The notes beneath the pieces were generated by a model, which did not search any database, was not told where the DNA came from, and saw nothing but the letters and a program-made list of their open reading frames with translations. Below are positions 25,334-33,600 of a stretch of 38,282 bases of DNA, in pieces (within the stretch, counting starts at the first letter, position 1; each line of letters starts with the position of its first letter). Position numbers and translations under genes: made by a program. The DNA is taken from the NCBI RefSeq assembly GCF_032056465.1, contig NZ_DAMBCL010000030.1; one strand, 5' to 3'. The stretch comes from Mobilicoccus sp032056465. Its GTDB lineage: Bacteria; Actinomycetota; Actinomycetes; Actinomycetales; Dermatophilaceae.

Positions 25334-27061
25334 TCACCGGGCGGCGCGGCGCAAGGCGGAGAGCCAGGCAAGCGTCGCCGTCCCGGTCGTCACGAGCGCG
25401 AGTGCGAGCGCCACGAGGAGACGGCCGGGCGTCGTGGCGGTGAGTGGCCAGCCGAGGACACCGACGAGCCACAGCGGCCCGTCCGCCATCCACGTCGCGC
25501 CGAAGACGAGGCTCACGACGAGGACGACGAGTGTCGTGACCAGGGCAGCGCCGACGCCGAACCGGGTGACGAGCCACAGACTCACGGTCAGCACCATCGC
25601 GCCGACGGCGAGCGAGACGGCCGGATAGGCGACCGAGAGGCCGTGCGCGCCACGGCTCATCCTGGCGACGATCGTCACCCACCCGACGACGGCCACGAGC
25701 AGCCCGGCGCAGAGCGCGAGAAGGGCGGCGGCGTGCGACGCGGGATGTCCGCGCAGGACGGCGATCCGCCACGCGTCCGCGTTCGCCGACCACGCGAGGC
25801 ACGCGAGGACGCAGGCGCCGAGTGGGACGAGAATCCACGTCCCCACACCGGTCACGTCGCCGGCGTCCCGCAGCAGACCCATGAGTGCCACCGCGACGAG
25901 CGAGACGAGAGTCAGGCCCGGGATCGCCGTGCCCCGCAGGAGGGCCCACTGCGCTCGAATGGGACAGGGTCGATCCCTCTCGACCTCACCCCCGGCCGGG
26001 ACTATGGCCGGGACGCGACGGGCCGCGGGGCGGGTCGCGCGACGGGTCGCGTCGTCGACGCGTCCCGGGTCGACGACGGGGGCCGAACCGACGGAGGCCG
26101 GGTCGACGGAGGCCGGGTCGACGGAGGCCGTGCGAGCACGCAGGCGTGCGAGGCCGATGGCTCCGGGCTCGGTGACGATCCCGGCCCGCGCCGCGGCCAC
26201 CACGACGACCGTCACGGCGAGCAGCACGGACATGAGCGCAGGCCACCAGGGGCTCCACCCCCACACCGCGGATTCCGGCTCGAGGCGGATCCCGTTCTGG
26301 TGGACGCCGAGGACGGGGAGCAACCCGCGCACACCCCAGGTCCATGGCTGCACCCACCAGGAGGACGACTCCGCGAGCACCGTGCCGAGGATCTGCCACG
26401 CGACCGCGAGACCCACCGTCGCGATCATCCCCGCGCGGGGCGCGACGACGGCGGCCAGGGACAACGGCACGAGCGAGCCCGCCGAGAACACGAGCCACAG
26501 CGTGACGAACCGCGCGACGGGCGGAGCGTCCAACCCACCGAGCAGCCCGACCCCGAGCAAGGGCAGCGTCACGGCCGCGTGGAGCAGCACCGACTGCCAC
26601 GCCAACACGAGTATCCGCGCGAGGAACGCCGTCCGCGGCGACAGCGGCCGCGCCCACGTCCCGCCGTCGCGCGCCGCCGCCTCACGCGCGATCGTCGTCG
26701 CCGCGAGCACCGCGACGACCGGCGCGAAGAGTCCGGTCGCGTAGAGGGTCTGCCAGCCGAGCAGCCCGCCCCAGTCGGGCGCGGCCGACATCGCGACGAA
26801 CCACCACCCGAGGCCCTGGAGCACGCACAGCAGCAACCCCACCGCGGCGAACCGCGAGGAGGCGCTGTGCCGAGCCCGCATCCGTTCGGCGAGCACTGCC
26901 GACGACAGCGACACGCTCGTCGGGGTGGACGGGGTCGTGGTCGTGGGCGTGGTCGCGGATGACGGTGGCGGTGTGGGCGTGGAGGGGGTCGTCGTGGACG
27001 GAACGAGACTCGTCACCGCGCCGCCGGACTCGGAGGACGAGGGCGTGGATCGCCGACTCAT
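25334..27061 (-). CDS. ABC transporter permease, two-lobed
   Basis: A 575-residue ABC-2-type membrane subunit made of two six-helix-like halves (about 70-300 and 375-575). The first ~50 residues are a disordered Ser/Thr/Pro tract. A charged cytoplasmic linker (about 305-375) contains VDPAS repeats encoded by three 15-bp tandem units at 26091-26135. ATG 27061 overlaps the ATPase stop (ATGA), so the two form an exporter. The next two genes upstream on this strand are a two-component system, which suggests export of an antibiotic, peptide or lipid under stress control. The substrate is not identifiable. Confidence 0.85.
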   Translation of the reverse strand: MSRRSTPSSSESGGAVTSLVPSTTTPSTPTPPPSSATTPTTTTPSTPTSVSLSSAVLAERMRARHSASSRFAAVGLLLCVLQGLGWWFVAMSAAPDWGGLLGWQTLYATGLFAPVVAVLAATTIAREAAARDGGTWARPLSPRTAFLARILVLAWQSVLLHAAVTLPLLGVGLLGGLDAPPVARFVTLWLVFSAGSLVPLSLAAVVAPRAGMIATVGLAVAWQILGTVLAESSSWWVQPWTWGVRGLLPVLGVHQNGIRLEPESAVWGWSPWWPALMSVLLAVTVVVVAAARAGIVTEPGAIGLARLRARTASVDPASVDPASVGSAPVVDPGRVDDATRRATRPAARRVPAIVPAGGEVERDRPCPIRAQWALLRGTAIPGLTLVSLVAVALMGLLRDAGDVTGVGTWILVPLGACVLACLAWSANADAWRIAVLRGHPASHAAALLALCAGLLVAVVGWVTIVARMSRGAHGLSVAYPAVSLAVGAMVLTVSLWLVTRFGVGAALVTTLVVLVVSLVFGATWMADGPLWLVGVLGWPLTATTPGRLLVALALALVTTGTATLAWLSALRRAAR

Positions 27062-27780
27062 CGCGCACCCCCGGTCGTCACGGCGAGGTAGGCGGCTTCG
27101 AGGTCGCCGTCGGCGAAGTCGGACAGCGGTCCCTCGTAGACGAGGCGGCCGCCGGCGAGGACGCCGATGTCGTCGGCGAGACGCACGACCTCACCGAGCT
27201 GGTGGGAGCTGATGAGGACGGTGCGTCCGCGCGCGGCGAGGTCCCGGATGAGCTGCCGCAACTCGATGATGCCCTCGGGATCGAGTCCGTTCTGCGGCTC
27301 GTCGAGGACGAGGACCTCGGGGTCGGTGAGCAGCGCGACGGCGAGCGCGAGCCGCGCCTTCATCCCCGTCGAGAACGAGCGCGCCCTCTGGCGGCGGGTG
27401 TTACGGCCCGTGGCGCCGAGCCCGACGATCTCGAGCACCTCGTCCACCCGCGCGTCGCCGACACCGGTGAGGCGAGCGTGGACGGCGAGGTTGTCGCGGG
27501 CTGAGAGATGTCCGTACAGGGCCGGCCCGTCGATGCTCGCACCGACGTGCGCGAGCGAGGCCCGCGCGAACGGACGCCCCAGCAGGTACGCCTCGCCGGC
27601 GTCCGCGGCGAGCAACCCGAGCATGATCTTGAGACTTGTCGACTTGCCCGCGCCGTTGCGACCGAGGAGCGCGTAGACGCGACCCGGCGTCACGGTGAGG
27701 TCGAGACCATCGAGCACGGTGTGGCCGCCGAAGGACTTCGCGAGGCCCCGGCAGCCGAGGGCGGGAGCGGTGATCGTCAT
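27058..27780 (-). CDS. ABC transporter ATP-binding protein
   Basis: A 240-residue ABC ATPase. Walker A is GRNGAGKST, the signature is a variant (FSTGMKARLALA in place of LSGGQ, as in drug and lantibiotic exporters), Walker B is VLVLDEP and the switch histidine is in LISSHQLGE. It energises the permease encoded directly downstream. ATG 27780 has GAGG eight bases upstream; the in-frame extension to 27858 runs into the regulatory repeat. Probably controlled by the NarL-type system just upstream. Confidence 0.95.
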   Translation of the reverse strand: MTITAPALGCRGLAKSFGGHTVLDGLDLTVTPGRVYALLGRNGAGKSTSLKIMLGLLAADAGEAYLLGRPFARASLAHVGASIDGPALYGHLSARDNLAVHARLTGVGDARVDEVLEIVGLGATGRNTRRQRARSFSTGMKARLALAVALLTDPEVLVLDEPQNGLDPEGIIELRQLIRDLAARGRTVLISSHQLGEVVRLADDIGVLAGGRLVYEGPLSDFADGDLEAAYLAVTTGGAR

Positions 27781-27847
27781 GAATTCAGCCTCGTCACCGC
27801 AGTTCAGCTCCACATCCTGCCCCAGGAGGGTTCGTCGACGAGCCGCT

Positions 27848-27865
27848 CTCCTCCTCAAGGAGGAG
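27848..27865. promoter_or_regulatory. Inverted repeat CTCCTCC-N4-GGAGGAG upstream of the ABC genes
   Basis: Perfect seven-base arms (eight if the inner T-A pair is counted), 67 bp before the ATPase start. The same arms and spacing recur at 29904-29921 before the kinase gene, so it is a good candidate binding site for the response regulator. Confidence 0.65.
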
Positions 27866-27915
27866 GCGACACGGCGAAGGCTCGCGTCGACCCCGACCGG
27901 GTGCGCGGCGGCGCG

Positions 27916-28704
27916 TCAGCGCAACGGGACCATGTGAGTGCCGTCGGCCGGGCCGACGAGACCGACGCCGTGGGCGAGGACGACGAGCGCCACACGATCA
28001 CGGGCGTCGAGCTTGAGCAGCAGGTTGCCCACGTGCGTCTTGACCGTCGTCTGCGCGATGAACAGCGCGTCGGCGATCTCGGCGTTGGTGCGGCCGCTCG
28101 CGATGAGACGGAGAACCTCGACTTCACGGGCGGTGAGACTCGACACGGCCGGCTCGGCGCCGCCGCCGACCCCCGCGGCACGAGGGTCACCGGCGTCGTC
28201 GTCCGTCGGCATCGGCACGACTCCGGGCCGCTGCAACGCGCTGAGGAGGGCCGGGGTCGCCTGGCTCGCGACGACGGCCTCGCCGCGGTGGACCGCGCGG
28301 ATCGCGTCGACGACCTCGGTCGGCGCCGCGTCCTTGAGGAGGAACCCCCGCGCCCCGGCACCGACGGCGCCGAGGACGAGCTCGTCGACGTTGAACGTCG
28401 TGAGGATGAGCACGCGCGGTCGTTCGCCCCGTTCGACGATGCGGCGGGTGGCCGCCACGCCGTCGAGGCGCGGCATCCGGATGTCCATGAGGACGACGTC
28501 GAGAGCCTCACGCGCGGTCATCTCGACGGCCTCGATGCCGTCGCCGGCGGTGGCGACGACGGCCATGTCGGGCTGGGCGTCGATGAGCGCGGAGAACGCG
28601 GAGACGAGCAGGGCCTGGTCGTCGACCACCGCCACCCGGATCGGCGCCGCCTCCGACCCCTCGGCCGGTTCGTTCGTCTCATCCGTCGCCAGGCGATCGG
28701 TCAT
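27916..28704 (-). CDS. NarL/LuxR-family response regulator
   Basis: A 262-residue regulator. The receiver domain has the acidic pair Asp28/Asp29, the phospho-acceptor Asp74 (VVLMDIRMP) and Lys124 (FLLKD). A Gly/Pro-rich linker leads to a LuxR-type helix-turn-helix (LTAREVEVLRLIASGRTNAE, then AQTTVKTHVGNLL). ATG 28704 overlaps the kinase stop (ATGA) and has AAGGAG five bases upstream. Presumably binds the CTCCTCC-N4-GGAGGAG sites near its own operon and the ABC operon. Confidence 0.95.
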   Translation of the reverse strand: MTDRLATDETNEPAEGSEAAPIRVAVVDDQALLVSAFSALIDAQPDMAVVATAGDGIEAVEMTAREALDVVLMDIRMPRLDGVAATRRIVERGERPRVLILTTFNVDELVLGAVGAGARGFLLKDAAPTEVVDAIRAVHRGEAVVASQATPALLSALQRPGVVPMPTDDDAGDPRAAGVGGGAEPAVSSLTAREVEVLRLIASGRTNAEIADALFIAQTTVKTHVGNLLLKLDARDRVALVVLAHGVGLVGPADGTHMVPLR

Positions 28705-29870
28705 GGATTCTCCTTGCTGATCACGGGGATACGCGCACGGACGAGGAACCCCGCACCGTCGGGACCCGCGTCGAACTCCCCTCCGGCGAGGGTGACACGT
28801 TCGCGCAGCCCGGGGAGTCCGAAGCCCGAGGAGTCGCCCTGCGTGCGGGCGTCGTTGCGGATCTCGACACGGCAGGAGTCGGAGTCGCCGTCCTCGATGA
28901 CCCGGAGCATCGCGTCCGGAGACGGGCCGCCGTGCTTGATGACGTTGCTCAGGCCCTCCTGGACGACCCGCACGACGGCCAGTCGCGCCGACGCCGGCCA
29001 CCGCGACTGCCAGGCGGCGAGTTCCTGCTCGTCCGGAAGGTCGGCGTCGAGACGAACCCCGGCGCCACGGGCCGCCTCGACGAGGGCGGCGAGCCGGTGA
29101 AGATCGCCGGAGACCTCGACGCCGGCACCGTCGTCACGGAGCACGCTGACGAGAGAACGCAGTTCGCCGAGCGCGCTCTTGCTCGAGTCGCGCACGCCGG
29201 CGAGGGAGTCGCGCATGTGCGCCTCGGTGCCGACGGCGAGCGCCGTACTCGCCTGCACGTTCACGACGGCGAGGGAATGGGCGACGATGTCGTGGATCTC
29301 GCGCGCGATCCGCGCGCGTTCGTCGGCCTCCGCCTGCGCGACCCGCCGCCCCGCCTCCCGCTCGTGCTCGGCCCGCGCCCGGGCGAGCGCGTCGACATGG
29401 GCGAGCTCCGTGCGACGACGTCCGCTCGCCCACAGGTACGTCCCGACCATGCCGAGGATCATGAGGGCGATGAGTCCCCCGCTCGCGCCGCCGGGCACCT
29501 GGTTGAGGGGGCTGACGAACGCGCCGGCGATCCCGAGGAGCAGCGCGCTCACGCCCCACGCCGTCGGATCGTGCCGGGCGACCTTGTAGAGCGACAGCGG
29601 CGCGCACAGGATGATCGGGCTCACGCCGAAGTTGATCGACGTGCCCGACATGAGCGCGGCCATGCCCGCGAGCAGGGCGTACGTGGCGACGAACGACGCC
29701 CGGCGATGTGTGCTCCGCACGAGGAGGGCCACGCTCAACCCGACGTGGAGGAGGAAGAACACGACGCCGTGCCAGGCCGGCGACGGCACGAGCACAATCA
29801 CGGCGTAGAGGGCGGACAGGGCCGCACCGCACGCCGCAAGGGCGACGTCGGCGATCGGGGGTCGGGTCAC
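28701..29870 (-). CDS. Membrane histidine kinase, HisKA_3 type
   Basis: A 389-residue sensor kinase with about five membrane helices in residues 8-148 and almost no external domain, so it may sense within the membrane or through the exporter. A helix of acidic and Arg residues leads to the phospho-acceptor His193 (EIHDIVAHSLAVVNVQ). The ATPase part has an N-box (GLSNVIKHG) and GFGLPGLRERV. GTG 29870 lies six bases after a TAGCCT -10 box, so the mRNA may begin at the start codon; the GGGAGG between them is too close to serve as a ribosome site. Confidence 0.93.
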   Translation of the reverse strand: MTRPPIADVALAACGAALSALYAVIVLVPSPAWHGVVFFLLHVGLSVALLVRSTHRRASFVATYALLAGMAALMSGTSINFGVSPIILCAPLSLYKVARHDPTAWGVSALLLGIAGAFVSPLNQVPGGASGGLIALMILGMVGTYLWASGRRRTELAHVDALARARAEHEREAGRRVAQAEADERARIAREIHDIVAHSLAVVNVQASTALAVGTEAHMRDSLAGVRDSSKSALGELRSLVSVLRDDGAGVEVSGDLHRLAALVEAARGAGVRLDADLPDEQELAAWQSRWPASARLAVVRVVQEGLSNVIKHGGPSPDAMLRVIEDGDSDSCRVEIRNDARTQGDSSGFGLPGLRERVTLAGGEFDAGPDGAGFLVRARIPVISKENP

Positions 29871-29876
29871 CCTCCC

Positions 29877-29882
29877 AGGCTA
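29877..29882 (-). promoter_or_regulatory. -10 box of the two-component operon (leaderless)
   Basis: TAGCCT fits TANNNT and ends six bases before GTG 29870. No -35 consensus is present; that region is covered or flanked by the inverted repeat, which would suit an activator. Confidence 0.45.
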
Positions 29883-29903
29883 GGAACCACGACCTCCCCA
29901 CAC

Positions 29904-29921
29904 CTCCTCCTCGGGGAGGAG
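29904..29921. promoter_or_regulatory. Inverted repeat CTCCTCC-N4-GGAGGAG upstream of the kinase gene
   Basis: Same arms and spacer length as 27848-27865; only the spacer differs (TCGG against TCAA). It ends 21 bases before the -10 box, so autoregulation is likely. Confidence 0.65.
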
Positions 29922-30014
29922 CGCGCCGTCGCGATCGGTCACTGTCGACACGAGGATCTCCGTCTGCCGACGGCACCTCGTGCCACCCGTCGCCCCCTCC
30001 GCCGTCGTGCCCGC

Positions 30015-30644
30015 TCAGGGTCGATGGTCGCGGGAGACGGCGATGTGCTGTTGGGCGAGGCGGCGCAGCGCGGTGAGGACGGGGTCGACGAGCACCGTGC
30101 CGAGGATGACCTGGCGGACGGCGGCCGTGGGCTCGGGCGGAACGCTCGCCACGTCGATCTCCCCGATGCGCTCCACGGCGTCGGCGTAGGCGTCCAGGCG
30201 CTCCTCGTCGACCCCGATGCCGGCGGACTCGCACGCCGCCCACGCCCGGTCGAGGTCGTCGAGGACAGGGTCGTGGAGGTCGATCTGCCAGCCGCGTCGG
30301 CACACCCAATCACGCGCCCGGGAGGTCGGGATCGCCCGGGACTCCGACTCGTCGAGGTCGACGAACCCGGCACCCAGCAGCGCGCGTTGGGCGCAGCCGA
30401 GGACGCCGAGGCGTTCGACCTCCGGTCGGTCGATGACGTGCAGGACCCGCCCCACGGTGGCGAGGTCGAGGCCCCCCACCTCGGTGAGGGCCTTGATGAG
30501 CGTCACCCGGTCGACGTGCGAGTCGTCGTACTGCGCCTGGTTGGGCGACGTCGCGCGACCGGGCGGCAGGAGGCCCTCGCGCAGGTAGTACTTGAGCGTG
30601 GGCACGGACACGCCGGTGCGGGCGGACAGCGCGGACATCCTCAT
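30015..30644 (-). CDS. MerR-family transcriptional regulator
   Basis: A 209-residue regulator. The winged helix-turn-helix is at the N terminus (MSALSARTGVSVPTLKYYLREGLLPPGR), followed by the usual VTLIKALTEVGGLDLATVGRVL helix. The C-terminal effector region (about 85-209) matches no metal sensor: cysteines are sparse and it has Trp-rich segments (RARDWVCRRGW), so a small organic ligand is more likely. ATG 30644 has GAGGTGA upstream; 30638 is the alternative. Divergent from the DUF4188 gene with 76 bp between start codons. Confidence 0.9.
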   Translation of the reverse strand: MRMSALSARTGVSVPTLKYYLREGLLPPGRATSPNQAQYDDSHVDRVTLIKALTEVGGLDLATVGRVLHVIDRPEVERLGVLGCAQRALLGAGFVDLDESESRAIPTSRARDWVCRRGWQIDLHDPVLDDLDRAWAACESAGIGVDEERLDAYADAVERIGEIDVASVPPEPTAAVRQVILGTVLVDPVLTALRRLAQQHIAVSRDHRP

Positions 30645-30657
30645 CGTCGATCACCTC

Positions 30658-30686
30658 TTGACACGGATAGTACTACTCCCCATAAC
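30658..30686 (+). promoter_or_regulatory. Promoter with central palindrome, MerR/DUF4188 intergenic region
   Basis: TTGACA (30658-30663) and CATAAC (30681-30686) are 17 bp apart and point to the DUF4188 gene. The spacer holds the perfect palindrome TAGTACTA (30668-30675), the usual place for a MerR operator. On the minus strand TACTAT (30672-30667) may serve the merR gene. Confidence 0.6.
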
Positions 30687-30720
30687 TGGATAGCAGCACT
30701 CGCCATTGAGAGGTGGTCCC

Positions 30721-31233
30721 ATGTCGTCCCTCACCCACGCCCATGACGGCGGTCTCGTCGTCTTCCACATCGGTCTGACGATCCGCCGTCCCCACCGCCC
30801 CGACCTCTGGATGCCGGTGTTCGCCGCCATGCCACGGATGCTCGCCGAGCTCTCCCGCAACAAGGAGGCGTCCGCCCGGGGCGAGGCCGAGGACCTCGGA
30901 TTCCTCGGCGCCGAGACCCTCGTCGGCGCCAAGGGTCCCTGGGTCGTGCAGTACTGGCGCAGCGTGGAGCACCTCTACGCCTACGCCGGGAGGCAGGACC
31001 TCGCGCACGTCCCCGCGTGGCGCGCCTTCAACACGAGGGCCCGGGCTCACCCCGATGCGGTCGGCATCTGGCACGAGACCTACGTCGTTCCTGCGGGCGG
31101 TGTCGAGACGTTCTACGGCAACGGCGCTCGGGTCGGCCTCGCCGCCGCCACCGGCGCCCTGGACGCCGCACGCCGGGGTCGCACCGCCCGCGAACGCCTC
31201 CACTCGGGCACCGACCCGCTCCCCGCCCCCTGA
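30721..31233 (+). CDS. DUF4188 family protein
   Basis: A 170-residue protein with the DUF4188 layout: VVFHIGLTIRRPHRPDLWMPVF near the N terminus, LGAETLVGAKGPWVVQYWRS in the middle and VGIWHETYVVPAGGVETFYGN near the end. The family is related to small dimeric alpha/beta-barrel monooxygenases and some members sit near aldoxime metabolism, but no reaction is assigned. ATG 30721 has AGAGG upstream; an ATG at 30706 is less well placed. Control by the divergent MerR regulator is likely from the promoter layout. Confidence 0.85.
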   Translation: MSSLTHAHDGGLVVFHIGLTIRRPHRPDLWMPVFAAMPRMLAELSRNKEASARGEAEDLGFLGAETLVGAKGPWVVQYWRSVEHLYAYAGRQDLAHVPAWRAFNTRARAHPDAVGIWHETYVVPAGGVETFYGNGARVGLAAATGALDAARRGRTARERLHSGTDPLPAP

Positions 31234-31282
31234 CCAGGTCGGATCACCAGGCCGGGTCACCGGGCCGACGCACCGCGCCGGG

Positions 31283-32296
31283 TCACCGCCGGGAGGCGGC
31301 CGCGTGCAGCAGCCAGGCCTCGGTGCCGGCGAGGCCGACGCTGAGGAACACGCGCGTGCCGTCGGGCACGGGGACAACTCCGGTGAGAACGGCCCCGAGG
31401 TGGACGATTCCGCCGCTCTCGGCACCGGCGACGCCGTCGTCGTCACGGCCGTCGCCCCCGCCCCTCGCACCTCCGACGCCACTGTCGCCGCCGGTACCCC
31501 CGCGGTTGTCGTCCCCGCCGTCGCCGCCGTGAGGCGGGCTTCCGGCGAGGACGTGGGGTGGGTCGTAGCTGCGCAACTGGGCCGGTGAATCGGTGACGAC
31601 GAGGGCGGCGTCGCGCACGAGGTCGGGTCTGATCTCGGACCGGCCGACCTGCTTGGGCCCCAGCGTCGTCACGTACGCGCCCGCATCGATGTCGCCCGGA
31701 CCGAGCACGGGCGTCCCCGACGAGGTCGCGACGACGACGATGTTCGCGTCGTCCACCGCCTCGCGGACCGATGCAGCGGGCCGGACGCGCAGACCCAGCT
31801 CGACGGCGGCGCGGGCGGCGAAGTCCTGTCGGTGCGCCTCCGTGGGCGAGTGGACGCGGACGGGGAGGGAACGGAAACGCTCGGGCATCGCCCAGAGTTG
31901 ATGCCAGGCCTGCCGACCCGTCCCGAGGACGGCGACCGCGGTCGGGCGGGCGGGCGCGAGGGCGTCGAGGGCGACCGCGCCGATGGCGCCGACTCGGCGG
32001 GGACCGAGGGCGGCGCCGACCGCGAGGGCGGTCACGGCTCCCGTCGTCGCGTCGTGGACGACGACGAGCTGATCCTCGTCCGTCGATCCGGGCGCCGTGT
32101 AGGAGCGGTAGCCGTACCACGCCCCGTCCACGGAGCCGCAGGTCAGCGTGAGGCGGCGGTCGCCCAGCTCGACGACGGTCCGCGGCGGCGCGTTCAGCCG
32201 CCCTTCGTAGGCGGCGACGATCGCCGCACGCATCGCCGCCCGCGCCATCTCCGGCGTCACCCGGGCCTGGACGTCGGCGTCGCTCAGCACCTCCAC
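31283..32296 (-). CDS. Ornithine cyclodeaminase/mu-crystallin family protein with Gly/Asp-rich insertion
   Basis: A 337-residue NAD(P)-dependent family member. The dimerisation part is at 1-110 and the Rossmann domain has AVLGTGRQAWHQL (about 122-134), VVVATSSGTPVL and YVTTLGPKQVGRSEI. Residues about 253-296 (bases 31409-31540) are an insertion of Gly, Asp, Arg and Ser that breaks the C-terminal domain before GIVHLGAVLTGVVP. The usual catalytic lysine segment reads YGYRSYTAPG, so ornithine is not a safe substrate. GTG 32296 has no clear ribosome site. Confidence 0.85.
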   Translation of the reverse strand: MEVLSDADVQARVTPEMARAAMRAAIVAAYEGRLNAPPRTVVELGDRRLTLTCGSVDGAWYGYRSYTAPGSTDEDQLVVVHDATTGAVTALAVGAALGPRRVGAIGAVALDALAPARPTAVAVLGTGRQAWHQLWAMPERFRSLPVRVHSPTEAHRQDFAARAAVELGLRVRPAASVREAVDDANIVVVATSSGTPVLGPGDIDAGAYVTTLGPKQVGRSEIRPDLVRDAALVVTDSPAQLRSYDPPHVLAGSPPHGGDGGDDNRGGTGGDSGVGGARGGGDGRDDDGVAGAESGGIVHLGAVLTGVVPVPDGTRVFLSVGLAGTEAWLLHAAASRR

Positions 32297-32345
32297 CCAC
32301 CCAGGATGACAGTGGACGACGGCGGGCGGACGTCGCCGAGTCGAC

Positions 32346-32415
32346 CTCGCACCGGAGGCGAGCGCTCGGACCGGAGCGCGGCCCCTCCGGTCCGAGCACC
32401 AGCCTCCGGTGCGAG
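32346..32415. repeat. Nested palindrome built from four copies of CTCG(C/G)ACCGGAG
   Basis: The outer arms 32346-32359 and 32402-32415 (CTCGCACCGGAGGC) are perfect over 14 bp. The inner arms 32364-32376 and 32385-32397 (GCTCGGACCGGAG) are perfect over 13 bp, with a 4x4 internal loop and an 8-base end loop. All four arms contain the same 12-bp motif, two forward and two reversed. It lies between the divergent cyclodeaminase-like gene and rlmC, 22 bp before the latter's start, so it is not an ordinary terminator. Confidence 0.9.
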
Positions 32416-32437
32416 ATGCGTGAGGGAGAATCGAGCG

Positions 32438-33592
32438 GTGCAGTGCGACTACTTCGACGCGGGCGTGTGCCGCTCGTGCACCCGTATGGGCGAGCCCTAC
32501 GACCGACAGGTCGCGGACAAGGACGCACGGGTGCGGGCGATCGTCGGCGCGCGCCCCGGACTGACGTGGGAACTGCCGTTCACCTCACCGGAATCGCACT
32601 TCCGCGCGAAGGCGAAGATGGTCGTGGGCGGAACCCCGCAGGCACCGACGCTTGGGATCCTCGACGGCGACGGACACGGCCTCGACCTGCGCGCGTGTGG
32701 ACTCCTCGGACCCGCGACGACGGCGGCCATGCCGGTCCTCGCGGACTTCGTCGGCGCGGTGGGACTGCGCCCCTACGACGTCCCCACCCGTACCGGGGAG
32801 CTCAAGAACATCCACGTCCTGGAGTCCGACACCGGTGAACTCATGGTGCGGTTCGTCCTCCGCTCCGAGGGACAGGTCGGCCGCCTCCGCCGCGGACTGC
32901 CCGCGCTCCGCGAGCAGCTTCCGGGGCTCCGAGTCGCCTCGGCGAACCTCCTGCCCCAGCACGCCGCACTGCCCGAGGGTGACGAGGAGATCCTGCTCAC
33001 CGAGGAGTCGACCCTCGCGATGCGCGTCGGCGACGTCACCCTCCACCCGATGCCGGGTGCGTTCGTCCAGACGAACACCGCCGTCGCGTCGGGGCTGTAC
33101 CGGCAGGCCGCGACCTGGATCGAGCAGGCCCTCCCCGCGGCCGGGGACCGACACGACGACGAACCGACGGCGCAGATCCTCGACCTCTATTGCGGTGTCG
33201 GCGGATTCGCCCTCCATGCCGCCGGCCCGGGGCGCACGGTGCTCGGTGTCGAGGTGAGCGAACCAGCCGTCGCGAGCGCCCGTCGGAGTGCGGCCGAGGC
33301 CGGGTCACCCGCGCGGTTCGAGGTCGGCGACGCGACGAGCCACGCCGAGACCCTCGCGGAGGCGCCGGATCTCGTCATCGTCAACCCCCCGCGCCGGGGC
33401 CTGGGGTCGCGCCTCACGACGTGGCTGGAGGGCTCCGGGGTCGGCACGGTCGTCTATTCGAGCTGCAACCCGGCGACCCTGGCGCGCGACCTCGACGCGA
33501 TGCCCTCGCTGCATCCGGTGCGCGCCCGGCTGTTCGACATGTTCCCGCAGACCGATCACGCCGAGGTCCTCACGCTGCTTCGCCGCCACTGA
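32438..33592 (+). CDS. rlmC: 23S rRNA (uracil-C5)-methyltransferase RlmC
   Basis: A 384-residue RlmC/RumB-type enzyme that uses SAM to make m5U at position 747 of 23S rRNA. Cys3, Cys11, Cys14 and Cys87 sit at the spacing of the iron-sulfur cluster in the E. coli protein. FRAKAKMVV, the SAM motif DLYCGVGGFALH, NPPRRGLG and the catalytic Cys343 (YSSCNPATLA) are all present, as is the end FDMFPQTDHAEVLTLL. The start is GTG 32438, giving the family's MQC N terminus, with GGGAGA upstream; a much longer open frame upstream is antisense. Confidence 0.95.
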   Translation: MQCDYFDAGVCRSCTRMGEPYDRQVADKDARVRAIVGARPGLTWELPFTSPESHFRAKAKMVVGGTPQAPTLGILDGDGHGLDLRACGLLGPATTAAMPVLADFVGAVGLRPYDVPTRTGELKNIHVLESDTGELMVRFVLRSEGQVGRLRRGLPALREQLPGLRVASANLLPQHAALPEGDEEILLTEESTLAMRVGDVTLHPMPGAFVQTNTAVASGLYRQAATWIEQALPAAGDRHDDEPTAQILDLYCGVGGFALHAAGPGRTVLGVEVSEPAVASARRSAAEAGSPARFEVGDATSHAETLAEAPDLVIVNPPRRGLGSRLTTWLEGSGVGTVVYSSCNPATLARDLDAMPSLHPVRARLFDMFPQTDHAEVLTLLRRH

Positions 33593-33600
33593 ACCGACCT

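Noticed and set aside
25277..26962. Plus-strand open frame of 561 codons opposite the ABC permease
   Set aside because: Arg/Gly-rich shadow; the minus strand encodes a permease coupled to an ATPase.
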